A stretch of DNA of 39,044 bases, taken from Planctomycetota bacterium (GTDB lineage: Bacteria > Planctomycetota > Planctomycetia > Gemmatales > Gemmataceae). The stretch's first letter is position 1. Every line of letters starts with the position of its first letter. A program made the position numbers and the translations under genes. This document shows, piece after piece, positions 1 to 8,789 of this stretch. The notes beneath the pieces were generated by a model. The model ran no database searches. It was not told where the DNA came from and was given only the letters and a program-made list of their open reading frames with translations. Location of the stretch: contig JACOUH010000199.1 of NCBI GenBank assembly GCA_016177925.1, positions 1-39,044 on the forward strand. Direction: 5' to 3'.

Positions 1-1140
1 TACGTGTCGATCATCAACAGCTGCAACCTGCGCTGCCAGGGTTGTTGGGTCGACGTCGCCGCCAAGCAGGAGATCATCCAGCCGGCCGCGTTCCACAAGC
101 TGGTGCGCGAGGCCAAGGCGATGGGCAACGTCTTCTTCGGCATCGTCGGCGGCGAGCCGTTCATGCACCCGCACCTGGTCGAGATGCTCGGCGAGCATCC
201 CGATTGCTACTTCCAGGTCTTCACCAACGGCCAGTTCATCACCGACGCGAAGGCGAAAGAGCTGCGCAAGCTCGGCAACGTCACGCCGCTGATCAGCGTC
301 GAGGGTAACGAGATCGTCAGCGACGAACGGCGCGGCCGCAAGAACGTGCTCAGCAAGACGCTGGAGGGCGTCCGCAACAGCGTCAACAACAAGCTCTTCA
401 CGGGCGTTTGCACGAGCCTGTGTCAGACGAACATCGACCTGCTGTCGGAAACATGGATCGATCGACTGATCGAGATGGGCGTCCTGTACACGTGGTTCCA
501 CGTCTACCGGCCGATGGGGCCCGAAGCAAATCCGCAGTTGTGTTTGACGCCTGAGCAGCAGCTACGGGCGCGGAAGTTCGTCGTCGACATGCGGGCGAAA
601 AAGCCGATCATCATCGTCGACGCCTACTACGACGGCGAGGGCCGCGCCCTGTGTCCGGCAGCAACCGGCATCAGCCACCACATCAATCCGTGGGGCGACA
701 TCGAGCCGTGCCCGATCGTGCAGTTCACGCGCGAGTCGATCCACGCCAGCGAGGCCGATAACCGCTCGCTGGGCGAGAAGTTCCTGCAGTCGGAGTTTCT
801 GCGTGACTTCCGCAAGTTGTCCCAATCGACGACGCGCGGCTGCATCGTACTGGAGCGGCCCGACCTGCTGAAGCAGCTGGTGGAGCAGCACGGGGCGCGC
901 GACGCAACGGTGCGCGGCACGGCGCTGCAGGAACTAGCGGCGATGACCGTGCGGACGTCGCAGTACAACCCGGGGCAGGAAGTGCCGGAGAAGAGTTGGC
1001 TGTATCGGCTGGCGAAGCGGTTCTGGTTCAACGACTTCGGCGTCTACCGCGGCCACGACCACAGCCGCACGTCCGCCCCAGGCGTGCTGCGCCACAACGG
1101 GCACCCTGCCGGGACGTCGAACCTTGCGGAGACTGCCTAG
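1..1140 (+). CDS. Radical SAM protein with C-terminal extra-cluster region (5' end outside window)
   Basis: The frame is open from base 1, so the true start lies upstream. The visible 379 codons begin just before the radical SAM signature CNLRCQGC (CX3CX2C, codons about 8-15), which binds the 4Fe-4S cluster that cleaves S-adenosylmethionine. It is followed by a glycine-rich strand motif (GIVGGEPFMHP) typical of the radical SAM barrel. A later cysteine pair around CPAATG and EPCPIV (codons about 217-238) resembles a SPASM or twitch extension holding an auxiliary cluster. The substrate cannot be told from sequence; related proteins modify peptides or metabolites. The next gene is convergent and starts its stop codon 71 bases away, with no palindrome between them, unlike most junctions here. 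The family is confident, the specific reaction unknown. Confidence 0.9.
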   Translation, partial: YVSIINSCNLRCQGCWVDVAAKQEIIQPAAFHKLVREAKAMGNVFFGIVGGEPFMHPHLVEMLGEHPDCYFQVFTNGQFITDAKAKELRKLGNVTPLISVEGNEIVSDERRGRKNVLSKTLEGVRNSVNNKLFTGVCTSLCQTNIDLLSETWIDRLIEMGVLYTWFHVYRPMGPEANPQLCLTPEQQLRARKFVVDMRAKKPIIIVDAYYDGEGRALCPAATGISHHINPWGDIEPCPIVQFTRESIHASEADNRSLGEKFLQSEFLRDFRKLSQSTTRGCIVLERPDLLKQLVEQHGARDATVRGTALQELAAMTVRTSQYNPGQEVPEKSWLYRLAKRFWFNDFGVYRGHDHSRTSAPGVLRHNGHPAGTSNLAETA

Positions 1141-1210
1141 GGCTGTTAATGTTCATCTATCTTTCGTGACGCGTCGAGTACGCCTCGATGATCGCTCCGT
1201 CGGCAGGTGT

Positions 1211-1621
1211 TCAGGATTTCTGCCGTTTGAAGATCGCTAGGACAGTGTGGGCCGTGGCCTCAAATTTCTTTGGCCTCCCCCCACTTACACTGTTCCTCGT
1301 CGGATAGCAAAGCTTAAGGACGTCCCCTGTTAGCTCATAAATCGCGGACAAGGTGATTTTTTCGCCCTCCCTCTCGATCGTGAGATCCATTGTCGCTGGC
1401 GATTTCTCGCGATCAATCGTGTAGGTGCCTGTGACCGTATCTTCTCCCTTCGCGGTGTAGGTGAACTTGTCCCCCTTGAACTCGAGTTGCGATTGCTTGG
1501 GATCGATCTTCTCACCGCCTACTGTATATTCAGTGTAGACCCAGACGCCTTGCGGCTTCTTCGTGGGATCAGCCCCGAGCAGGAGTGCCACCACGAGAGT
1601 CAGGCCGATTCGACTTCCCAT
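1211..1621 (-). CDS. TIGR03067-type small secreted planctomycete protein
   Basis: A 136-residue protein with a short hydrophobic N-terminus (GLTLVVALLLGA) that fits a signal peptide, followed by a beta-rich domain. The motif order (GVWVYTEYTVGGEKID, LEFKGDKFTYT, GTYTIDREKSPATMDLTI, ILTGDVLKLCY-like segment, then KKFEATAH) matches the lipocalin-like TIGR03067 family, which is expanded in planctomycetes and has no assigned function. The start is supported by a strong GGAGGG Shine-Dalgarno sequence nine bases upstream of the ATG. It is convergent with the radical SAM gene and is followed upstream by nearly 480 bases of non-coding DNA full of palindromes. Confidence 0.8.
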   Translation of the reverse strand: MGSRIGLTLVVALLLGADPTKKPQGVWVYTEYTVGGEKIDPKQSQLEFKGDKFTYTAKGEDTVTGTYTIDREKSPATMDLTIEREGEKITLSAIYELTGDVLKLCYPTRNSVSGGRPKKFEATAHTVLAIFKRQKS

Positions 1622-1824
1622 GCAATCCCTCCGGTTGGTGAGAGTGGGACTGGCGGGAGAACGTACAAGCCGATTTGCTGATCCTCCCGCGCAGCTCCTC
1701 TCTCGTCAAGACCCCGTCAGACCCAGGAGCGGCTAGCTGGATGCTCTGCATCAGGGCGGCGCAGCGCCGCCCGAGCCTCTTGCTTGGCACCTTCACGGGG
1801 AGTGCTGTTTCAGGCTCGCTGATC

Positions 1825-1906
1825 GGCCCTGGCGGGTGACCGCCGGGATCGGTCTGGGCCGACCCCGCGGGCGTGGTCCCGATCCCGGCGGTCACCCGCC
1901 AGGGCC
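1825..1906. repeat. Intergenic palindrome A, 28-bp perfect arms
   Basis: Arms 1825-1852 and 1879-1906 are perfect reverse complements around a 26-base loop. Each arm contains its own small palindrome (GGCGGGTGACCGCC). It lies in the 478-base gap 1622-2099, which has no gene; the gap also holds a hairpin at 1963-1992 and palindrome B. Confidence 0.9.
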
Positions 1907-1962
1907 GGCTCGCCCGAGAGCCCTCCCCCTCCCAGGTCGCGCAGTAGACGATCACGGAAGAA

Positions 1963-1992
1963 GAAGGGGCTGCTCATCGGAGCAGCCCCTTC
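1963..1992 (-). terminator. Hairpin, probable terminator for the minus-strand Tat-signal gene
   Basis: A perfect 12-bp stem (GAAGGGGCTGCT at 1963-1974 with its complement at 1981-1992) closes a six-base loop. Read on the minus strand it is followed by TTCTTCCGTG, a weak pyrimidine tail. It sits 108 bases beyond the stop codon of the minus-strand gene at 2100, after palindrome B. It could act on either strand, so the assignment is tentative. Confidence 0.45.
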
Positions 1993-2002
1993 GCATTTCC
2001 GG

Positions 2003-2099
2003 TTTGGAGTGCGGCGATCTTCGCCGCTTTGGATGTTTTCTTATTCAAGCAAACAAGGAGGAAAAACATCCAAAGCGGCGGGGACCGCCGCACTCCAAA
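2003..2099. repeat. Intergenic palindrome B, 36-nt arms, touching a stop codon
   Basis: Arms 2003-2038 and 2064-2099 match at 33 of 36 positions, with a 25-base loop. The word TTTGGAGTGCGGCG is followed by its own inner palindrome (GCGGCG...CGCCGC). The right arm ends one base before the stop codon (2100-2102) of the Tat-signal gene, so it would form directly after translation ends. Confidence 0.85.
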
Positions 2100-3671
2100 T
2101 TACACCTGGAGGAGCTTGCGGGCCTCGGCGTAGCCGGGCGCCGCATAGCCGTGGGCACTGGCGGTCACCCGCGCCAGGGCGATGAGCTGGCGCCAGCGGA
2201 AGGCCGGTCGGGTCAGGGCGAACTCCTCGCTGACAGTGCGATAGTACTTCTCCGCGTGCAGCGCGCCGTCCTCGCTGATGGCGTAGCGAAGCAGCAGGTC
2301 GAACACCGAACGCGCCGGCGCGCCCGTCTTGCCGTAGGCCGCGACGGCGGCGCTGGCCAGCACCTGGTCCCGGTTGCGGATGGCGTCCTCGGCTTCCTTC
2401 AGCAGTTTCGCCGGGTCGTTGGTCTTGATGCGCTCGCGGGCCTCGACACGCGGGTATGGTTCCTGGGTGAGGAAGCTGATGCCGGGCAGCACGATGCGAT
2501 CTCTGGCCGCTTGCCAGGCGGACAGGATCAGACACGCCGCCGCGTTGCGCGGGTTGGCCACCCGGGACAGGTTGCGCCAGGCGTTGGCCGAGTCGCAGGC
2601 GTGGACACCGATCGAATCGCCGTGGCAGCTGCCCGCCGGCTTGTTGGGCTGCGCCCAGCGCTCCAGGCGGCCGTTGTCACGCAGGACGAGCTGATTGACC
2701 GCCAGCGAGATCGCCTCGGCGACCGCGTCGGCGGAGAAGCCGTCGGCCAGCGCCGCGGCGACGGTCTCCGCCGCGTCGTCGGGGTTGGCCTTGAAGATCG
2801 CCTGACTCGTCTTTTCGACCCAGGCATTGGTCGCCTCGCGCGGCTTCCCTCCGATCCCGGCGCGGGGAAGCTTGTAGCGTTCGAGCAGTTTTGGCAGCAC
2901 GGCTCGGACAGCGCCAAACTGATTCGAGTAGCCCGGGGATTCGTTCTTGACGCAGTAGCGCACCGACTGGCGCAGCATCGTGTGGGCGTGCTCCCGGCCG
3001 ACCACCGGCAGCAGGGCCCAGGCCCGGTACGGCAGCACGACGCGGTGGACCTCCAGGCAGTCGCCGACGACCTCGATCAGCTCGTTGAAGGCGTCCTCGG
3101 GCGATTTTGCCGCCAGCGCTGCGAAGGTCCGCTCGGCCCGTCCCGCATCCTTGCGCCGGACCGCCTCGCGCAGTGCGGTGCTGCCTTTCGTCCCTTCCGC
3201 CAGCTTGCCCGCCTCGACGGGGTGCAGGACCTCATGCTTGCGGCCGCCCGTCTGCTGGATGCGGTTGGAATTGCGATAGAGCACCTTGAGGATCGGCAGC
3301 GGCTGGTCGTCCTTCGGCAGCTCCCGGGCCATGTGAAAAGCGGGAGCGAGGGCCATCATGGTGTGGAAGCCGATGTAGTCCTCGCCGCCGAAGGTACGGG
3401 CATTGGCCAGCGCCGCCGCGGCCACGAGCTGGCCCAGGTCGGTCCCGCCGCGCAGCCGCTTGACCAGGATCGGCAGCAGCTTGTCCGGGGCCGTCTCCTG
3501 CATCAGGCAGACCAGCGGCTCCATCTTGCCGAAGCCCAGCGCCTTCGGGTCGTCGCCAGCCCAGGCCGTGCCCAGGCCCAGGTCGGCCGCCAGCCCCGCG
3601 CCGACGCTGGCGATCAGCATGCCCTTGCCCACCTCCGCGCAGAATTCCCGACGATTCGGATTCGTCATCAT
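2100..3671 (-). CDS. Exported protein with twin-arginine signal, function unknown
   Basis: The N-terminus MMTNPNRREFCAEVG followed by the hydrophobic stretch MLIASVGAGLAADLGLG is a clear twin-arginine (RREF) Tat signal, so a folded, possibly cofactor-bearing protein is sent across the inner membrane. The mature part (about 490 residues) is helical and rich in alanine and leucine, with several conserved-looking histidines (GFHTMMALAPAFHMAREL, CHGDSIGVHACDSANAW) but no motif I can tie to an enzyme class. The frame stays open 25 codons upstream, but a GGGAGG Shine-Dalgarno sequence sits just before the tandem ATG-ATG at 3671/3668, so one of these is the start; the second has better spacing. The gene is divergent from the proline-rich gene at 4030 across a 358-base gap in which I see no clear promoter or repeat. 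Confidence 0.75.
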   Translation of the reverse strand: MMTNPNRREFCAEVGKGMLIASVGAGLAADLGLGTAWAGDDPKALGFGKMEPLVCLMQETAPDKLLPILVKRLRGGTDLGQLVAAAALANARTFGGEDYIGFHTMMALAPAFHMARELPKDDQPLPILKVLYRNSNRIQQTGGRKHEVLHPVEAGKLAEGTKGSTALREAVRRKDAGRAERTFAALAAKSPEDAFNELIEVVGDCLEVHRVVLPYRAWALLPVVGREHAHTMLRQSVRYCVKNESPGYSNQFGAVRAVLPKLLERYKLPRAGIGGKPREATNAWVEKTSQAIFKANPDDAAETVAAALADGFSADAVAEAISLAVNQLVLRDNGRLERWAQPNKPAGSCHGDSIGVHACDSANAWRNLSRVANPRNAAACLILSAWQAARDRIVLPGISFLTQEPYPRVEARERIKTNDPAKLLKEAEDAIRNRDQVLASAAVAAYGKTGAPARSVFDLLLRYAISEDGALHAEKYYRTVSEEFALTRPAFRWRQLIALARVTASAHGYAAPGYAEARKLLQV

Positions 3672-4029
3672 CGACCTCCCGGGGCCGCGGCCCCGCACGC
3701 CATATTTGGAGAGAAATAGGGAAGAGTGAGGGCGAAGGAGAGCCAACTCCCCATCGCATCAGACTACCGCGCCGCCCCAGACAGGTACAAGCGCCCGCTG
3801 CGCATTCCGGCAACTTTCTCCCTGCCGGCTCCCGGCTTGCTTGGGACTCCCCCGCCCGGCCAGCTTGCCTGGCTCGTCCAGGCGACGCTCTTCTCCACGG
3901 CCGGCGCGCAGCACACGTTCGGAAAAGCTGGCTCAATCGCAAGAACCCGAACGCCGATAAAGGACGAAAAGAGGCCCCACACTCTTGGGTCGCCAGGGAA
4001 GGTGTCTCGCGGATAAGGAGACCTGTCTG

Positions 4030-7000
4030 ATGGTCCGGTTAATCTGGATAGGGCCCTCGGTGATCGCGCTGGCCCTGACGGCCACGGCGTGGGGGCAGTC
4101 CGCCGCACCCGCCCCGGGAAAACCTGGTGAGCGGGTCATCAAGGTGCAGGAAGACGGCAAGCCGGCGCAGCGCTGCCGCGTCCTTCGGACCTGGCAGCAA
4201 GGGGACTACCTACCCTGGCTGCAATCTCTCCCCCAGGAGCAGCGCGGCCGCGTCCTTCGGATGTGGCAGCAGCCCGGCGGCGGCAAGGCCTACGAGGTCC
4301 AGTCGCTCGAGACAGGCGAGCTGCTGACCATCGTGGCCAGCGCCAGTCCGTCTGGTTCGGGCCAGCCGGCCGGGCCGGTGTCCATGACGATCATTCACTG
4401 GGGCAGCTCGGGCAAGCCGTCCGCCGGCAGTCCCATGCCCCCTGTCGCCGGGACCGCCCAATCCGCCGTGCCGCCCAGCGCAGGCATGATGCGGCCGATG
4501 CCGAGCGGCGTCGCAGGCGACCCGCTGACACGAGTCCCCCGGGTTCCCGTGGCTCCGGTCGTGCCGACTCGGCGGCCGCTGCCGGCCGCGACCGGCATCG
4601 CGCAAAGCCCGTATTCTCTCCCGGCGCCTCCTTCGGTATACGCTCCCGTTTCACCGCCGGCCCCGATGACCCCGGGCGCCTCCGTCGTCGAACGTCGAAC
4701 GTCGAACGTCGAACGTCGAACGTCGAACAACAGCGTTGGGCGTTCGACGTCGAACGTTCAACGTTCAGCGTTCATCAGCCCCGTCCGACAAGTCCCGGCC
4801 GCGCCGGCGACTGTCCCGGCCCAGGCCCCTGTCCCCGCTCCCGCCAGGACGGAGCCCTCGCTCCCGGTGGCGGAGAGGGTCGAGCCCGCCGATACGCGCG
4901 TCAACATGCCGCCGGCCGAGGGGCCGAGGACCGTGACGGACGTGCCGAGGTGGCCCCTCCTGTCCCGCCTCCGCGAGAGCATGAGCCCTGGCCCGCGGGA
5001 ACGGATCGTCACCTCGTCCGCGCCGACGCCGGTCACGATGTCCACTCCCCCCCAGGCTCCCGTGACGACCGGCACGGTGGCCGCGCCCGAGCAACCTCCC
5101 ATGACGACCGTCTCGCCGGCCCGTTCTGGGAAGGTCACGCCGCGCAAGAAGCCCCGACCGCACGAGTCGTTCGCCACCGAACGTCCCCTGCCGATCGGCG
5201 AGGAACCGATGCCTACCGACCGGCGCGCCACCATGCCGGCGCCTATCCAGACCAGCGTGACTCCCATCCAGGCAACCAGCACCGACGCACAACACGCACA
5301 GCCCGGCAAGAGGCCCGAGTTGGGAAGTCCGCACGACGGCCACGCCGTGCCCGTGGTCGAGAAGATGGCTCCGGCTGACACGCGCGTGACACTGCCCCCG
5401 GCTGAGTCGACCCCCCCTGCTGGCAGCACGATGTGGCCGGCAGCGCACTGCGACCAGTCTCCAGGCCCGCTGGGAGAAATGCGTTCCCGCAAGGAAGCCG
5501 CACGTGAGGAGCAGAGGCAGCAGGAGCCGCAGCCCAAGTACGGCCTGACCGATCGTATCGCCGAGCACAGGGACAAGGGCCCGCGGGTCGTCTACCCCGA
5601 GGCGCCGCCTGTCCTCCGGCCGACGCTGGTCGAGCGGATCTTCGGGCGCAAGAAATCCGCCGTCTGTGAGCCCCAGGTGTGTGAGGAGGCGGTCCCCCTG
5701 CCTGCCCCGGTCGAGGAGAAGAAAACCGATCCGAAAAAGCCCGAGAACAAGAAGACGATGCGGAAGGCCGACGTCGAGCCGGCAAAGCCGGTCGACAACC
5801 GGCAGTCGTGGGGCAAGTACGAGCCGCTCGACCCTGTCCTGCCGAACCGGACCGGGCGGGTGGCCACGAGCACGAAGCCCGATACGAAGCAGGTGCCAAA
5901 GCCGCCGACACCGCCGACGCCGAAAGCCGACGAGGCATCGTGGTTGAAGCCGTCTGCGTCGAAGCCCGCGAAGACGGTCGAGGACCCGGACCTGCCGCAC
6001 GCGCGGAAGACCACGGGCCGCGACCCGCTGACCACCCCCGGAGCCTTCACCCCGTTTACGCCGGACCCCGTCCAGACGCCCGACCTACCGGCACGGAAGG
6101 TTCCGCCGAGCCCCTCGCTGCTGCCGCCGCCTCCGCCAGTGTCTGCGCCGGACCAGGGCACCCGCGACAGCGGGTCGGGCGCGGGACGGACCGGCAAGGC
6201 GCCTCGGCCAGAGACGAACTCGCCCGGCTCGGGATCGGTGTTCGCCGCCGGTGATCCACACTACGTGCCGGTGCCGATCGTGACGATGCCCGCGTCGGGC
6301 CCGCCGCCGGCACCGCCCTCTCCGTCGATCCCACAGCCGCCGCAGGCTCCGGCGCTAAACCGGATGGTCAATGGCGGCTATGTGGCCGGCCAGCCTCCCC
6401 CCGGCATGAGCAACGCCTTCACCGAGCCGGGGCCGACGCGGCCGATCCCGTCGGAAACCACGCCGTCGGACCTGGCAGTCAACGCCTTCAGCGGACCGGC
6501 GCCCGCGGCGTCCGCCCTGCAGTCGCCGCCGAACCCGGCGCTGGCGGGGGGGTATCCACCCGTTCCGCAGGGGTACGCTCCTGGCATGTCGCCGCAGAGC
6601 ATGCCGGACCCGCGCTACGCGGGCATGCCGCCGAACTTCACGCCCGCGTCGTACTACAACTACCGCATGCCCCCGCCCAGTGCGATGACGCCGCCAGCAG
6701 GCTATGCCCAGCCCGCGCAGGCCGCCAGCACGATGCCGTCTGTCGCTCAGATGCTGCAGATGCTGCGTGACTCGGACTTCCCGTCGCAGCGGGAGTGGGC
6801 CGCGGAGCAGCTAGCTGGGCTGAACGGCCGCTCGAATCCGGAGGTAGTGCAGTGCCTGGTGACCGCTGCCAAGATGGACCCGGCGCCGATGGTCCGCGTC
6901 TGCTGCGTCCGCTCGCTGATGAAGATGCAGGCCAACACGGTGCCAGTCGTGACGGCCGTGCAGGAGTTGAAGAACGACGCCGACCCGCGCGTCCGTGACG

Positions 7001-7083
7001 CGGTCGCCCAGGCGCTCGCGGCATTCGGGGTCGCCCCCGCGGCCCCGGGGACTTCACCCATCCAGCCGGTCGGCGGCCACTGA
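4030..7083 (+). CDS. Very long proline-rich secreted protein with C-terminal HEAT repeats
   Basis: 1017 residues. The ATG at 4030 has an AAGGAG ribosome site ten bases upstream and begins a signal peptide (MVRLIWIGPSVIALALTATAWGQ). An N-terminal module of about 80 residues contains an internal duplication (QRCRVLRTWQQ / QRGRVLRMWQQ). The middle, about 750 residues, is low complexity, rich in Pro, Ala, Thr and charged residues, and probably disordered. The last 100 residues (SVAQMLQMLRDSD ... RDAVAQALAAFG) form about two HEAT-like repeats, a protein-binding fold. The heptamer repeat at 4687-4773 is inserted in frame and read as two copies of VERRTSN. Likely an envelope or surface protein; no enzymatic function visible. 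An inverted-repeat remnant begins just after the stop codon. Confidence 0.8.
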   Translation: MVRLIWIGPSVIALALTATAWGQSAAPAPGKPGERVIKVQEDGKPAQRCRVLRTWQQGDYLPWLQSLPQEQRGRVLRMWQQPGGGKAYEVQSLETGELLTIVASASPSGSGQPAGPVSMTIIHWGSSGKPSAGSPMPPVAGTAQSAVPPSAGMMRPMPSGVAGDPLTRVPRVPVAPVVPTRRPLPAATGIAQSPYSLPAPPSVYAPVSPPAPMTPGASVVERRTSNVERRTSNNSVGRSTSNVQRSAFISPVRQVPAAPATVPAQAPVPAPARTEPSLPVAERVEPADTRVNMPPAEGPRTVTDVPRWPLLSRLRESMSPGPRERIVTSSAPTPVTMSTPPQAPVTTGTVAAPEQPPMTTVSPARSGKVTPRKKPRPHESFATERPLPIGEEPMPTDRRATMPAPIQTSVTPIQATSTDAQHAQPGKRPELGSPHDGHAVPVVEKMAPADTRVTLPPAESTPPAGSTMWPAAHCDQSPGPLGEMRSRKEAAREEQRQQEPQPKYGLTDRIAEHRDKGPRVVYPEAPPVLRPTLVERIFGRKKSAVCEPQVCEEAVPLPAPVEEKKTDPKKPENKKTMRKADVEPAKPVDNRQSWGKYEPLDPVLPNRTGRVATSTKPDTKQVPKPPTPPTPKADEASWLKPSASKPAKTVEDPDLPHARKTTGRDPLTTPGAFTPFTPDPVQTPDLPARKVPPSPSLLPPPPPVSAPDQGTRDSGSGAGRTGKAPRPETNSPGSGSVFAAGDPHYVPVPIVTMPASGPPPAPPSPSIPQPPQAPALNRMVNGGYVAGQPPPGMSNAFTEPGPTRPIPSETTPSDLAVNAFSGPAPAASALQSPPNPALAGGYPPVPQGYAPGMSPQSMPDPRYAGMPPNFTPASYYNYRMPPPSAMTPPAGYAQPAQAASTMPSVAQMLQMLRDSDFPSQREWAAEQLAGLNGRSNPEVVQCLVTAAKMDPAPMVRVCCVRSLMKMQANTVPVVTAVQELKNDADPRVRDAVAQALAAFGVAPAAPGTSPIQPVGGH
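4687..4773. repeat. Palindrome C: tandem GTCGAAC heptamers with inverted partner, inside a coding region
   Basis: Six perfect tandem copies of GTCGAAC (4687-4728) are followed after 13 bases by inverted and degenerate copies (GTTCGAC, GTCGAAC, GTTCAAC, GTTCAGC, GTTC; 4742-4773). The stretch is translated inside the proline-rich protein. Because 3 x 7 = 21, the peptide VERRTSN repeats every seven residues. Confidence 0.9.
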
Positions 7084-7085
7084 GA

Positions 7086-7145
7086 TGGTAACCACATTCC
7101 CCAGAATGCGGGCAGCGTACCCCGCATACTGGCGAATGCGGCTAC
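7086..7145. repeat. Palindrome D, diverged copy of the element at 20236
   Basis: GTAACCACATTCCCCAGAATG then CCGCATACTGGCGAATGCGG form imperfect inverted arms. The same word (CCGCATTCGCCAGAATGCGG in its intact form) makes up the element at 20236-20295, so these are two copies of one repeat type, this one decayed. It starts three bases after the stop codon of the proline-rich gene. Confidence 0.7.
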
Positions 7146-7181
7146 GTTGTACGGGCGGCGAACTGGTGAAACAGTCTGCTA

Positions 7182-7304
7182 GGGTCGTCAATCTTCGATT
7201 GACGGGTGACGTAGGACGGATTTCCAATCCGTCCGGCTGCACAGGACGGATTGGAAATCCGTCCTACGGCTTACAATCACCCGTCAATCGAAGATTGACG
7301 ACCC
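7182..7304. repeat. Palindrome E: nested double palindrome, arms of 28 and 25 bp, all perfect
   Basis: Outer arms 7182-7209 / 7277-7304 and inner arms 7210-7234 / 7244-7268 are perfect reverse complements; the only unpaired parts are an 8-base bulge and a 9-base loop. Each arm is itself self-complementary (GTCAATC-TTC-GATTGAC and GGACGGATT-TCC-AATCCGTCC). The right arm ends one base before the stop codon (7306-7308) of the minus-strand M81 gene. It separates two convergent genes, as a bidirectional terminator would. Confidence 0.95.
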
Positions 7305-7305
7305 A

Positions 7306-8784
7306 CTAGCGTGTCGGGCTGGTGTCGGTCAGCGGGTAGAGGGAACGGCGGACGTGCCGGTAGGCGAAGCGGTGCGGATTGACCGCCGTCAGTCCCGGCG
7401 TGTCAACCTCGAGGATCGTACCGGCGATGGGGGCGTAGGCCGCCTTGTAAGCGATCGCTGCCTTGACCACCAGGATGCGCTGCCGTCCCGGATGGATGTC
7501 GAGACAGGTGAGCTGACCCAAACTAAACGGCGGATGACGCAGCGAAGTCAGCACGAGCAGGTTGCGGCCCTCGATCTCCACCAGGGCCGTCGGCCCCATG
7601 TGATTGATGCGCTTGCCGCCGTGCCGGACCTGTGACTCGACATAGGTGCCGTCGTGCAGAAGACGCACGCGGCCGCGCACCGGCACCGGGTCGCCGTGCA
7701 GGCGATCGACTTTGCCGCCGACGCTCAGCGTTACTTCCTGCCCAACGCCCGCGCGCACACACTCCTCGACCTCGCGCGGCGCGAACAGGCAGACCACTGC
7801 ATCGGTCGCCCCCTGTCGCAACAGCTCAGCGAGCAGGACCGTGCCGTCAGCCGCCGAACCGCCGCCGACGTTGTCGCCGGTGTCGACCAGCACGACCGGC
7901 GTCCGCTCCTCCTTCAAGGCACGGGCGACCGCGGTGGCCGCGTCGGGCAGGGCGGCGTTCAGGCGCTCGCGGGCGTCCCACAGGTGCGCGGCCAGCTCAT
8001 CGGCCTCTCTTCGGGCCAGCGCTGCGTCGCCATCGGTCACGACCACGATGGACGGTCCCATCTGCGGCACGTCGGCATAGGCGAAGCCCGGCAGCAGGCT
8101 GACGGCCAGCACGCCCGGCCGGCCCTCGCGCGTCCGTGCCTCCTCCATGAAGGATCGCAAGGGTTCCTTCGACGTGTCCTGCACCATGATGTTGACCAGC
8201 AGCGGTGGTTTCGCCAGCGCCTGACAGAGTCGCACCTCGCCCTTCAGGTGGCGGACCAGCAACGACGCCGCTCGACGACCACATTCGCGCTGGTCGACGT
8301 GCGGATTGGTGCGATACGCGACCGCCGCGGTGGACCCAGCGATCAGGCGCTCGGAGAGGTTGCCGTGCAGGTCGAAGGTGACGACGATCGGCAGGTCGCG
8401 GCCGACGGCGTCGCGCAGGCGGGCGAGCACCTCGCCGTCGGCGTCGAGGTGCGACTCCGTCACCATCGCGCCGTGCAGGGCCAGCAGCAGGCCGTCGGGT
8501 TGCTCGCGCCGAACGGCGTCGATCAGTCGGCCGACGACCTCGTCGAAAATGGCGTCGGTGACGGGGCCGGACGGCATCGCCCAGGCCATTTGCAGCGGCA
8601 GCGGCTCGAAGCCCAGCGCCTGCGCCGACTCGAGGAACGCGCCGATCTCGTGGTGAGCGTCGCGCCACTCGTCGAGCAGGGCGGGGCCGAACGTCAGGCT
8701 CTGGGCAGCGAAGGCGGCGCGGTCGGTGCGCAGCGGATTGAACGTGTTCGACTCGTGCATGAATCCCGCGATGCCGATGCGCAT
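7306..8784 (-). CDS. M81-family metallopeptidase (MlrC-like)
   Basis: 492 residues with the layout of peptidase family M81, named for MlrC, which degrades linearised microcystin; most members act on unknown small peptides. The N-terminal motif MRIGIAGFMHESNTF, the segment GLLLALHGAM and the metal-site motif TFDLHGN (about residue 145) are visible, as is the family's C-terminal region (HMGPTAL, LTSLRHPPFS, VVKAAIAYKAAY). The frame continues far upstream, but the ATG at 8784 gives the expected family N-terminus and has an AGGAAG ribosome site. It starts only five bases after the stop codon of the GNAT gene, and that site overlaps the end of that gene, so the two are translationally linked. No signal peptide is seen; it is probably cytoplasmic. 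Confidence 0.9.
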   Translation of the reverse strand: MRIGIAGFMHESNTFNPLRTDRAAFAAQSLTFGPALLDEWRDAHHEIGAFLESAQALGFEPLPLQMAWAMPSGPVTDAIFDEVVGRLIDAVRREQPDGLLLALHGAMVTESHLDADGEVLARLRDAVGRDLPIVVTFDLHGNLSERLIAGSTAAVAYRTNPHVDQRECGRRAASLLVRHLKGEVRLCQALAKPPLLVNIMVQDTSKEPLRSFMEEARTREGRPGVLAVSLLPGFAYADVPQMGPSIVVVTDGDAALARREADELAAHLWDARERLNAALPDAATAVARALKEERTPVVLVDTGDNVGGGSAADGTVLLAELLRQGATDAVVCLFAPREVEECVRAGVGQEVTLSVGGKVDRLHGDPVPVRGRVRLLHDGTYVESQVRHGGKRINHMGPTALVEIEGRNLLVLTSLRHPPFSLGQLTCLDIHPGRQRILVVKAAIAYKAAYAPIAGTILEVDTPGLTAVNPHRFAYRHVRRSLYPLTDTSPTR

Positions 8785-8789
8785 GCTTC

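Noticed and set aside
1836..3719. Long open frame of 627 codons on the plus strand
   Set aside because: It is antisense to the Tat-signal gene, lacks a ribosome site and domains, and has Arg/Gly/Val-rich composition typical of GC-rich shadow frames.
4687..4773. CRISPR-like tandem repeats
   Set aside because: The units are seven bases with no spacers and form an inverted pair; no cas gene is in the window.
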